This document shows, piece by piece, positions 14,700 to 21,272 of a stretch of DNA of 23,062 nucleotides; the first letter of the stretch is position 1; the number at the start of each line of letters is the position of its first letter. Both the position numbers and the translations under genes were made by a program. The notes beneath the pieces were generated by a model. That model had not been told where the DNA came from. It made no database searches and saw only the letters and a program-made list of their open reading frames with translations. The stretch lies in the IMG/VR virus record IMGVR_UViG_3300002231_000826, positions 18,075-41,136 of that record; one strand, 5' to 3'. Source of the stretch: a virus.

Positions 14700-14990
14700 C
14701 TATCTTCTGTCCAACGAATACACGATACTTACATGGGCATTATTCGCATCGTGATCATAAAAGCATCCACCGGGAAAAAGCATCCCTTCATTCCCGATGT
14801 CATATATGGTCCCGACATTAATAGTCCCTGTAAAATCAAGATAAACCGTTCCGGAAGCCGTTGTTCCATTTCTTAAAACAATGTTCCCGGCAGTTCCACC
14901 GCTTTTTAAATTCACCGTGAAAACCCGGACTGGGCTTCCGGACACCCCAACTGCCGCATCAGCCGTCATTACTTGAGTTCCTGCTGCCAT
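14700..14990 (-). CDS. Small beta-rich virion protein
   Basis: A 96-residue protein starting MAAGTQVMTADAAVGVSGSP. ATG 14990 is preferred over a longer frame from 15125 because a perfect AGGAGG lies 5 bases before it and the upstream part overlaps a glycosyltransferase. The strands RVFTVNLKSGGTAGNIVLRN, GTVYLDFTGTINVGTIYDIG and VSIVYSLDRR give a compact beta sandwich of decoration or surface type. It is the first gene after the three sugar-transfer genes, 1 base after the stop of the last one. It could be a substrate of those enzymes, but only position suggests this. Confidence 0.7.
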   Translation of the reverse strand: MAAGTQVMTADAAVGVSGSPVRVFTVNLKSGGTAGNIVLRNGTTASGTVYLDFTGTINVGTIYDIGNEGMLFPGGCFYDHDANNAHVSIVYSLDRR

Positions 14991-14991
14991 T

Positions 14992-15882
14992 TTATCCTCC
15001 TGTCCGATCCAAAACCGTCTGGATCCTATGGTCGTATGTATGTCTTGCGTTGACTTCGAGCCATCCATTGAGCGCAATTCGCTCCCGTTCATCATCGTGT
15101 TCAATGTAATATCGCGCCTTATCAACTGCGTCGTCTAAATTTTTGTATGTCACCAAATGTTTCCCATCCTCAAACAATTCATGGATGGTTGGGATGTCTT
15201 CAGTCAGAAGAAAATTCCTGGATCCAAGAACCTCAAAAACCCTCATGTTGATATCATCCGCATGGGCCGTGTTGAACACAACCTTGGACCGGCTGAACAT
15301 AGTGGCGCATCGCTCGAACCTGCGAACGCCGTAGAAGAAATTTGGAATCGCTTTGAACATATGATCCAATGCGTCTTCTCTTTTCTGATTGTTCACATGC
15401 CCGATAAAGCACAAGTCGTATTCCTTGTTTGCGACAGCATCGATCCATTTGTCGCTCTCGCTAGACCAAACTCCGGGACGATAGCATGTCGGTTCAAAAG
15501 CCGGAGGAAGCCAGAAGATCCGGTCCTTCGGAATTCCATCCCCGATAAACTCTTCGACATTCCTCTTCTGATAACATGCGACCCACCGTGCTTGCTTGGC
15601 TCTCTTAAGCCTATACGCATAGGAATCTTTGTTGATATGGTAATCAGAAGACCAATAGAATGTATCCTTCGGCATCGGAAAGTCTTGATACCCCAAGGCG
15701 TCATCAGCGAAATCCACCCACCAATAGAGATCAAACTTGCCCCATTGTGCCGGGTCCCCTTTTGGGAGGTAATGATAGACCTCCACTTTCTCTTTCAGGC
15801 GCTTCAATGCTTCCAACGTATAGAGAGGAGCGCCGTCGTTCCTGCCGCATTTGGAATCATAAATATGGGCAATTCGAATCAT
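14992..15882 (-). CDS. CgeB-like GT-B glycosyltransferase
   Basis: A 296-residue protein of the Glyco_trans_1_2 / CgeB type. The start is taken at ATG 15882 (MIRIAHIYDSKCG), the normal opening of a GT-B enzyme. A longer frame exists from a TTG at 15924 but overlaps the upstream gene. The N-terminal domain holds FDLYWWVDFADDALG and FYWSSDYHINKDSY. The C-terminal nucleotide-sugar half runs from DLCFIGHVNNQKRED through SKVVFNTAHADDINMRVFEV to ITHE-like PTIHELFEDGKHLVTYKN and ARYYIEHDDERERIALNGW, the typical end. It transfers a sugar from an activated donor; the acceptor is unknown. It is the last of three adjacent transferases. Confidence 0.85.
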   Translation of the reverse strand: MIRIAHIYDSKCGRNDGAPLYTLEALKRLKEKVEVYHYLPKGDPAQWGKFDLYWWVDFADDALGYQDFPMPKDTFYWSSDYHINKDSYAYRLKRAKQARWVACYQKRNVEEFIGDGIPKDRIFWLPPAFEPTCYRPGVWSSESDKWIDAVANKEYDLCFIGHVNNQKREDALDHMFKAIPNFFYGVRRFERCATMFSRSKVVFNTAHADDINMRVFEVLGSRNFLLTEDIPTIHELFEDGKHLVTYKNLDDAVDKARYYIEHDDERERIALNGWLEVNARHTYDHRIQTVLDRTGG

Positions 15883-15895
15883 CTTCTTTTCTTTC

Positions 15896-17164
15896 TCAAC
15901 TACCTTTGTCATATACCCCCACAAAACTCATGCCATTGTTGGCCTTCTGAGATAAAACTTTTTTAAAATTTGGAAGCACCGAGGCGATGAGATCATTCAG
16001 CGAATCCTCGGTGTATGCATGGACATGTTCCGGATTCAACGGAATCCCAACAACCTGATCCTCGTCCGGCACAGCGATGATCAAACGTCCTCCCGGCTTC
16101 AACACGCGGTCCCATTCTTTAAGGTTAATAACCGGGTTGATCAAATGCTCAAGGATATGGCGAGAGATGATACAGTCGAGTTCTCCATCTTTAAATGGAA
16201 GATTGTCCACCATGGCCACAATGTCAGCCTGGGATATAAACGGAACCTGGCTCACCATAAGAGACGGGATTTTTGTTCCTTTCGGGAAAACATCAACTCC
16301 GATATTAGATTCCATTGTCTTTGATCCGCCGCATCCAAGATCCGCAACCTTTCCATCTTTAACGAGAGATCGAATCAAATCGCCTTCCGCGTCGGCACTT
16401 AATCCCTGGAATCGAAACGGGAGGCTATCTTTCGGGTTCCCATATCGACATCTCTGAAATTTCTTAAACCCGTTTCTTTTTATCAGTTCAATATTTGTCT
16501 TGTCCTGATGAGTCTCAGAATCCCAATAATTTCCATGGACCTTTCTTCCTGTCTTCGCCCCATGGTGAAAAACAAAAACTTCTCGCAACGCTCTCAGCTT
16601 AAGACCCTCATCTTCAATGCGGATAGAGAGATCAAGATCATCTCCGCCCGGGAGATTGGGTGCGAGCCCTCCAAGCTTTTTAAACAGCTTTGTCTTCATC
16701 AACATGCAAAGCCCGATCAGAACGTGAACATCCATCCGGCGGGGAAGCCCCTGCCAGAACATATTCTGTCTCTGCATAATGTAATTGGATGACGGACCCA
16801 CCGCCCCCACAGACGGATCACGAAATTCCCCGAGCATCTTCAAAATCCACGACGGATCGTTCGGTGGAATAAACGTATCGTCATTCAAGAGCATGATAAA
16901 ATCTGTTTTCACTTCCGGGATCGCCGCGTTAATCCCGCCTTCCCATCCCAGGTTTTTCCCCATGTCAATCACGCGGATCTTGTTCGTCTTGTTGTTGAAC
17001 AAGTCCAGCGTCTTCGGAGCACCATTGTTCATAATCAAAATCTCAAACATTTTCGGATGCGTGTTCTCAAGAATGGACAACACGCACTGATGCAGAAGAT
17101 CAAAATTGTCAAACGTGGGGATGACAATCGTTACGAGATTTTTTGTTTGAACATTAAGCGACAA
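15896..17164 (-). CDS. Glycosyltransferase 2 / methyltransferase fusion
   Basis: A 422-residue two-domain enzyme. Residues 8-230 are a GT-A family 2 glycosyltransferase: VTIVIPTFDN, MGKNLGWEGGINAA, the metal-binding LLNDDT (93-97) and GGDDLDLSIR (173-182). Residues 245-420 are a class I SAM-dependent methyltransferase: VADLGCGG (273-280, SAM loop), IGVDV, LDCIISRHILEHL and RVLKPGGRLIIAVPDE. The start is a TTG at 17164, chosen because GAAGGAG stands 7 bases upstream, and it overlaps the previous gene by 11 bases. One chain that both adds and methylates a sugar would cap a glycan. Virion glycosylation is known in other phages; the target here is unknown. Confidence 0.88.
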   Translation of the reverse strand: MSLNVQTKNLVTIVIPTFDNFDLLHQCVLSILENTHPKMFEILIMNNGAPKTLDLFNNKTNKIRVIDMGKNLGWEGGINAAIPEVKTDFIMLLNDDTFIPPNDPSWILKMLGEFRDPSVGAVGPSSNYIMQRQNMFWQGLPRRMDVHVLIGLCMLMKTKLFKKLGGLAPNLPGGDDLDLSIRIEDEGLKLRALREVFVFHHGAKTGRKVHGNYWDSETHQDKTNIELIKRNGFKKFQRCRYGNPKDSLPFRFQGLSADAEGDLIRSLVKDGKVADLGCGGSKTMESNIGVDVFPKGTKIPSLMVSQVPFISQADIVAMVDNLPFKDGELDCIISRHILEHLINPVINLKEWDRVLKPGGRLIIAVPDEDQVVGIPLNPEHVHAYTEDSLNDLIASVLPNFKKVLSQKANNGMSFVGVYDKGS

Positions 17165-17888
17165 GATTTGACTCCTTCTTTTTCTCAGAATATTCTCCGC
17201 ATACTTCTCGAATCCGTTTCACGGAACTTGTTTTCTCGAATTCGTTTTCATCGATCACATGGGTTCGTGCTGCCAGATGCCCCGCCTTCACGGATGTATC
17301 AACATACGTCGGCGCATTCGCATGTTGTTTGGCGTTAAAACAAAACAATAAATCCTCTCCCGTTCCGCACGTAGACTGAAACCACGGCGTCGGCATTTTC
17401 TTCAGGAGATCCACTTTGATTAAGACCGCACCGAAACCAACGGCATCACATTCGAAAAGAGAATTCTTGGGATAGTTCTGGATGGTGTCTGTGGAGAAAT
17501 ACATCTTCCCGTTCTCGAATCCTCTTCGTTGGCTGAAGATGACAGGGTGATGAGGAGGACGCTTCATGAAAGCCAGCGCCGCAACGATATCCAAGTCATG
17601 CCGGAGAAGTTTCTCAACGCAATCCATCGGCAGGATCATGTCGTCATCGAACATGAAGACGAAATCCATCCCCGCCTGAACAGCGGTTTCGCATATCCGT
17701 TCCCGAGCGACCGGCGTGAAGCAGCCTTCTATGATTCCGATCGAGAAATCATAAGGCAGGTCGCGCACCTTTTTACCAAGTCGGAACATATACTCAAGAT
17801 GATTTTGATAACTTGAAGCCGCGACAACGGAATCGACTGGGACAGCAATAAGAACTTTCTTTTTTCTCTCCACTTCATCCATACCCAT
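17154..17888 (-). CDS. GT-A glycosyltransferase
   Basis: A 244-residue GT-A fold enzyme starting MGMDEVERKKKVLIAVPVDS. GGGAG stands 9 bases before ATG 17888. Key features are VLIAVPVD (12-19), ARERICETAVQAGMDFVFMF followed by the metal-binding DDDM (81-84), CDAVGFGAVLIK (148-158), and CGTGEDLLFCFNAKQHA with Glu178-Asp179 near the catalytic base position, then the closing VKAGHLA. It lacks a membrane segment, so it is a soluble cytoplasmic enzyme. It is the first of three transferases transcribed together and overlaps the next by 11 bases. Donor and acceptor cannot be read from the sequence. Confidence 0.85.
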   Translation of the reverse strand: MGMDEVERKKKVLIAVPVDSVVAASSYQNHLEYMFRLGKKVRDLPYDFSIGIIEGCFTPVARERICETAVQAGMDFVFMFDDDMILPMDCVEKLLRHDLDIVAALAFMKRPPHHPVIFSQRRGFENGKMYFSTDTIQNYPKNSLFECDAVGFGAVLIKVDLLKKMPTPWFQSTCGTGEDLLFCFNAKQHANAPTYVDTSVKAGHLAARTHVIDENEFEKTSSVKRIREVCGEYSEKKKESNLVA

Positions 17889-18010
17889 TCAATAAAACTC
17901 CCATAGTGTGCATACTTCATTTGATGCCCACAGCAAACGCCCTCCCCGATGAGATCATCATCGAGGAGGCGCTTGCATTCACATCGGAAAAACCAATGTT
18001 TAGAGCGCAC
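17729..18010 (-). CDS. Doubtful small Cys-rich (zinc-ribbon-like) frame
   Basis: A GTG-started frame of 93 residues, of which only the first 45 or so look protein-like: HWFFRCECKRLLDDDLIGEG, then VCCGHQMKYAHYGSFIEWVW. The C-x-C ... C-C-G-H spacing could bind zinc. Against it, there is no ribosome site before GTG 18010, which overlaps the previous stop, and the second half lies wholly within the glycosyltransferase gene and looks like a shadow. A 12-bp hairpin in the same DNA offers another explanation for the sequence. It could be a remnant of a small zinc protein that lost its own stop. Confidence 0.28.
   Translation of the reverse strand: MRSKHWFFRCECKRLLDDDLIGEGVCCGHQMKYAHYGSFIEWVWMKWREKRKFLLLSQSIPLSRLQVIKIILSICSDLVKRCATCLMISRSES
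17941..17969 (-). promoter_or_regulatory. 12-bp hairpin in head/sugar-module gap
   Basis: The arms 17941-17952 and 17958-17969 pair over 12 bases in RNA from the minus strand (one G-U wobble) around a 5-base loop. It lies in the 111-base gap between the last head gene and the first glycosyltransferase, about 50 bases before that gene's ATG. No U-run follows, so an ordinary intrinsic terminator is not supported. A processing site or an mRNA-stabilising or attenuating structure is possible. Confidence 0.45.
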
Positions 18011-18428
18011 GCAATATTGCTTTCGCGTAAACTTGACCCTGCGAGAGAGTCAAGGTTTCTGCAATAATTCCGTACTTACCGTTGTTGAATCCACCGGACG
18101 ACAGACCAACCGATCCAGCAATAGGGATAAGAGCATCCCCGGCTGTGATGGTGATCGAAGTTGTCTCGTTGGAGATCTTAACGGAATCACGATAGCCAAG
18201 AGCCTGAGAGCGTCCATAGCCGTTTATGGCCACAGTCGCATCAGCAATACCAATCCAACTCTTGAGGCTGACAGCCGCAGGGTGGGTGGCATTGTTGCCG
18301 TTGACAGAGTTGCCGTCTACAGCGATGCAGACGTTCGCGTTTGCCGTTATAGAGCCACCGCCGTCCACGTTTCGAAAAGCGATAAACACTTTGTCGGAAT
18401 CTTCTCTGTTAAGTCCTTGAATTTCCAT
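18000..18428 (-). CDS. Putative head decoration / minor virion protein
   Basis: A 142-residue protein starting MEIQGLNREDSDKVFIAFRN, with a perfect AAGGAGGT 8 bases before ATG. It is rich in Ala, Ser, Thr, Gly and Asn with repeated short strands: SITANANVCIAVDGNSVNG, KISNETTSITITAGDALIPI, then YGIIAETLTLSQGQVYAKAI. This is typical of capsid-binding decoration proteins and other virion surface beta proteins. It is the second of two small genes right after the major capsid protein, the usual place for decoration or head-completion proteins. The many Ser/Thr/Asn side chains would suit sugar attachment by the next three genes, but that is only inference. Confidence 0.68.
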   Translation of the reverse strand: MEIQGLNREDSDKVFIAFRNVDGGGSITANANVCIAVDGNSVNGNNATHPAAVSLKSWIGIADATVAINGYGRSQALGYRDSVKISNETTSITITAGDALIPIAGSVGLSSGGFNNGKYGIIAETLTLSQGQVYAKAILRAL

Positions 18429-18456
18429 CGAATATTACCTCCTTGAAAGATGAACC

Positions 18457-18717
18457 TTAGTATCCACGGCACCAAATAGACAATCGACCCGTTTGGTTCG
18501 CAGCCGAAGCGAAAGTAAAAGTTCCAGTCGCGGCGGCGTAGTTGTCCACGGTACAGTCTTGCGGCCCATCGATTGAGGTGTGAACATCCCAATCGAGAGC
18601 GCTTTTGATACCAGAGGCCCATGTGTCGTTATCATCAATGTCCGTAAAGGTGGCGATGATATGGCGCATATCGCCAGAGCTTAGGACTCTGACCGAGCTT
18701 GGTGTTTTAGCAGCCAT
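18457..18717 (-). CDS. Small head-associated beta protein
   Basis: An 86-residue protein starting MAAKTPSSVRVLSSGDMRHI, with AAAGGAGG 6 bases before its ATG. It contains HIIATFTDIDDNDTWASGIK, then WDVHTSIDGPQDCTVDNYAA and a closing TFTFASAANQTGRLSIWCRG. It is small, beta-rich and ends in an aromatic strand. It begins 12 bases after the major capsid stop. A decoration or capsid-cementing role is likely from size, composition and place, but no family is confirmed. Confidence 0.68.
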   Translation of the reverse strand: MAAKTPSSVRVLSSGDMRHIIATFTDIDDNDTWASGIKSALDWDVHTSIDGPQDCTVDNYAAATGTFTFASAANQTGRLSIWCRGY

Positions 18718-18729
18718 TTTATGCCTCCT

Positions 18730-19692
18730 TTAGTCGGTGATGCTGTTCATTATTCCGAGTTTCCGTCGGTTCCCCGTGGTCAGGGCGCATCCGAGCAAGA
18801 TTTTGCTGGCTCGTGCGTCTTGATTCCAAGGTTCAATGAACGGTTTAACGAGGAAGTCAGTATCCGTGTTGACGATAAACTCCAGCGCAGAACTATGCAG
18901 AGCATAGATCGTGTCGGCTGTCGCTTGTGGAGACCACATCCAAGGAATCCGCTTGAAGGTCAGGTTGTTAAACCCGCCGTCAGCGGCCTGAGTGTTGGTG
19001 AAGCGTTGTTCCGGAGTAAGAGTTCCTTCATACCGCTCGAAGGTGTCTTGATCCGAAATAAGCATCTCCGGCATACCGACAGGATTTATCACGCTGATGG
19101 AATTAACCAAGTTGGTCAAATCCGCTCGTCCCTGTGCAGCGAACGATCCGGAAGAAACCACTTGGGATTGCCACCATGTCGATGAGGTCCCGTTGATATC
19201 TCCAACTTCTCCTGAGTTTGTGATGATGGTAGCCAAGGACTCGATGTCCTTAGATCCTGGAGCCGCAGCGAAGAGATGTTGTTCCAAGAGAAGTTCAATC
19301 GCTTCTTGCGCTTGCATCTTCTTCTCGTCAACAATGTCTTCAATCTTCGACTCTCCGGCGTTAGCGATCCGCTCTAGGAAACCATCGATGGTAACGGAAA
19401 CGTTGTACTGCTTCCATTGCCATTGGTCGCGCGTCATGCCGTCTTGCGGCGTGACATCTAGGAGATCATAACGCTGGTAGGATTTGGCTGTGCTGTTTGT
19501 TTGGTAGAGAACCCCATGCGAAAGAGAAGCACCGCCTCTTTTGCGAATCTTCTTCTTGTTGTACAAGAAGTCGAAGACGGGGTTGGATTTGAATACGTTA
19601 TCCCGTATCCCCGGAATCATATTGACTAGAGTCGTGGTTAATAACTCGTCAACATTCCCCGGGCCGTAACTTTGTAATGTAGGTGCGGCCAT
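18730..19692 (-). CDS. Major capsid protein
   Basis: A 320-residue HK97-fold-type major capsid protein starting MAAPTLQSYGPGNVDELLTT, with AGGAGGGT before the ATG. Features are NVFKSNPVFDFLYNKKKIRK near residues 33-52, then WQWKQYNVSVTIDGFLERIA, a long spine-helix-like stretch DIVDEKKMQAQEAIELLLEQ with HLFAA, and MPEMLISDQDTFERYEGTLT in the second half. The C-terminal VNTDTDFLVKPFIEPWNQDA with ILLGCALTTGNRRKLGIM is the usual strand ending. The N-terminus is short with no separate scaffold domain, in agreement with the separate scaffold gene just before it. It forms the shell of the virion. Confidence 0.85.
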   Translation of the reverse strand: MAAPTLQSYGPGNVDELLTTTLVNMIPGIRDNVFKSNPVFDFLYNKKKIRKRGGASLSHGVLYQTNSTAKSYQRYDLLDVTPQDGMTRDQWQWKQYNVSVTIDGFLERIANAGESKIEDIVDEKKMQAQEAIELLLEQHLFAAAPGSKDIESLATIITNSGEVGDINGTSSTWWQSQVVSSGSFAAQGRADLTNLVNSISVINPVGMPEMLISDQDTFERYEGTLTPEQRFTNTQAADGGFNNLTFKRIPWMWSPQATADTIYALHSSALEFIVNTDTDFLVKPFIEPWNQDARASKILLGCALTTGNRRKLGIMNSITD

Positions 19693-19716
19693 AGTACCCT
19701 CCTGTTATGTCATAGT

Positions 19717-19744
19717 CAGGAATGGTTTTTATTTACCAATCCTG
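19717..19744 (-). promoter_or_regulatory. Hairpin between scaffold and capsid genes
   Basis: Arms 19717-19726 and 19735-19744 are complementary at 9 of 10 positions with an 8-base AT-rich loop. The structure covers the last codons and stop of the scaffold gene and ends 25 bases before the major capsid ATG. It lacks a trailing U-run. It could protect or separate the capsid message, which must be made in larger amounts, but this is inference from place alone. Confidence 0.35.
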
Positions 19745-20692
19745 TGGAACACGAATCCCGCGTTTTGCAAGATCGAAGGCTTCTGATGTCGAGATTTCTT
19801 TTGGTTTGCCGCCTTGGTAGACGGGTCCAGTTCCTCTCGTTGGAGTTTCCGATAAGTTACCCTCTTTCTGTTTTAACCTTTGTATTCCAGCCTGATATCC
19901 TTCGTTGTAAATGTCGTTGTAAACATTTTTCGCGTTGGAATATGCACCGTTCAGCAACTTGTCCCAATCCTTTTCAGAGGATTTTGGATGAGGTCGGTGG
20001 AGGGCCACCTGATAAGTAATGAATTTGTGTTTGTCATACTTATCGAAGTCCGTGTAGTCGGGTTTGGACTTAAAGTCCCTGACGAACTGGTTCGCCTTTT
20101 GAACCCGAAGGTCGGCTTCTAACTGATCCTGGCGTATTTTCTCACGCTCAGAATGGCCTTTGATCGTCCGTTCGAGGACTTTGGAAAATCCCTCTTTGGA
20201 CGATAAGGCCTCATTGAAGTCCTCATCTGACAGGCCCAATGCTTGAGCCTGCTGTGCTGTCGGTTGACCGGTCGGCGTCGCTCCGCCCTGGGCTGGCAGC
20301 GAATTCCAGTAGTCGATAAACGCTTCGTCTGAAGATATTTGATCGTACACACTGGCTTTCTGGCGGAGTTCTTCCGCCTCTCGCTGGTTCGCCTCAATGG
20401 ATCGCCTCTGATCTGCTACCGCTTGAGTTTTTCGTTTATAATCAGTGAGCATATTTTTGTATGCCTTCTGATTCTCCGCACTGAGTGTGTTTGGATCGAT
20501 CTCAGTAAACGATTCATCAACGGGTGGTTGCGGGGTTTCACCTTCGCCGCTGGGAATGACTTGAGGCTGGGGCTCATTCTGCCCCTGATTCGCCGTTCCG
20601 GGTGTATCAACAGGGGTAGGGTCCAGATTTATATCTGGCTGGCCTGCCGTTGTTGTGTCCGGGTTCGGGCTTGAAATTGGCTGTTCTGGCAT
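19733..20692 (-). CDS. Capsid scaffolding protein
   Basis: A 319-residue protein with AAGGAGAG 4 bases before ATG. Residues 1-70 are Pro/Thr/Gln/Asp-rich and disordered (PQPQVIPSGEGETPQPPVDE). Residues 70-125 form a Glu/Lys/Gln/Arg coiled coil (YKRKTQAVADQRRSIEANQR, then EAEELRQKAS). A helical middle with EGFSKVLERTIKGHSEREKI follows. The C-terminal end is basic and ends with AKRGIRVPQDW. An acidic, disordered then coiled-coil protein directly before the major capsid gene is the hallmark of phage scaffolds, which guide capsid assembly and then leave. Confidence 0.82.
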   Translation of the reverse strand: MPEQPISSPNPDTTTAGQPDINLDPTPVDTPGTANQGQNEPQPQVIPSGEGETPQPPVDESFTEIDPNTLSAENQKAYKNMLTDYKRKTQAVADQRRSIEANQREAEELRQKASVYDQISSDEAFIDYWNSLPAQGGATPTGQPTAQQAQALGLSDEDFNEALSSKEGFSKVLERTIKGHSEREKIRQDQLEADLRVQKANQFVRDFKSKPDYTDFDKYDKHKFITYQVALHRPHPKSSEKDWDKLLNGAYSNAKNVYNDIYNEGYQAGIQRLKQKEGNLSETPTRGTGPVYQGGKPKEISTSEAFDLAKRGIRVPQDW

Positions 20693-20715
20693 TTATCTCT
20701 CCTTCATCCTTATTA

Positions 20716-21000
20716 TTAGGACGCTGCGGGTTCGATTTCCGGTTTCACGATGATGGTGGGATCTTGTCCCTGGATCTTCCCATCCACCCGTGTTACGTTA
20801 ATCATAACGTCGCCTTCGTCATCTATCATTTTCACCGTGCCGGAGAGGTTGAGGTTTACCGCATGGCCGGGTCTGAGCATGTGGCCATTTGGTATTTCGC
20901 TCACACGGACACGAAAAATCCTTGGAAGCGGGAGCTGAATCCGCCTCATTTCTACGTTGTCGTCACTACCACCTAAAAAGTTCGCAAACGGATCTGGCAT
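20716..21000 (-). CDS. Small hypothetical protein in head operon
   Basis: A 94-residue protein starting MPDPFANFLGGSDDNVEMRR. The body has IQLPLPRIFRVRVSEIPNGH and LRPGHAVNLNLSGTVKMIDD, then EGDVMINVTRVD, a small beta-barrel-like pattern, and it ends with an acidic tail. Its ATG overlaps the stop of the zinc-ribbon gene (TAATG). The gene sits between the portal region and scaffold. I have no firm function for it; a head assembly role is the natural guess from position. Confidence 0.7.
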   Translation of the reverse strand: MPDPFANFLGGSDDNVEMRRIQLPLPRIFRVRVSEIPNGHMLRPGHAVNLNLSGTVKMIDDEGDVMINVTRVDGKIQGQDPTIIVKPEIEPAAS

Positions 21001-21272
21001 TATCTCGCCCCCCTTACTCGGTCGCCTGTCTCGGTCACGCCCATCATCTTCAGGGCCTCGGCCTTGTGGCGACGCGATTTCAATAAAATCGGGTTCCCCA
21101 TGTTGTCCGTCAAATTCTCATTGTAATGCTCATGCCCCGGCCAATAAACGTCCGGGATTCCCGGCATAAACGACAACCTGGCACAATTGTTGCATACCGT
21201 TACCAGTCTACCCTCGGGATCCATCTTCGTCAACGTCCGGTACGCTTCTTTTTTACAGGTCTCGCAGATCAC
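21000..21272 (-). CDS. Cys4 zinc-ribbon protein
   Basis: A 90-residue protein that starts at GTG 21272, overlapping the portal stop as GTGA. Cys3-x-x-Cys6 and Cys27-x-x-Cys30 form a Cys4 zinc ribbon separated by 20 residues, with the turn KMDPEGRLVTVCNNCARLSF between and after. A basic C-terminal part follows (LKSRRHKAEALKMMGVTETG). Zinc ribbons can bind nucleic acid or protein; the place between portal and scaffold suggests a head-assembly or packaging accessory. No specific family is recognised. Confidence 0.75.
   Translation of the reverse strand: MICETCKKEAYRTLTKMDPEGRLVTVCNNCARLSFMPGIPDVYWPGHEHYNENLTDNMGNPILLKSRRHKAEALKMMGVTETGDRVRGAR

Noticed and set aside
14991-15125. Upstream extension of the 96-residue protein frame
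   Set aside because: The extension overlaps the C-terminal coding part of the glycosyltransferase, while ATG 14990 has a perfect ribosome site.
15157-15966. 269-residue plus-strand frame
   Set aside because: It is the complement of the CgeB-like glycosyltransferase, whose domain motifs are clear on the minus strand.
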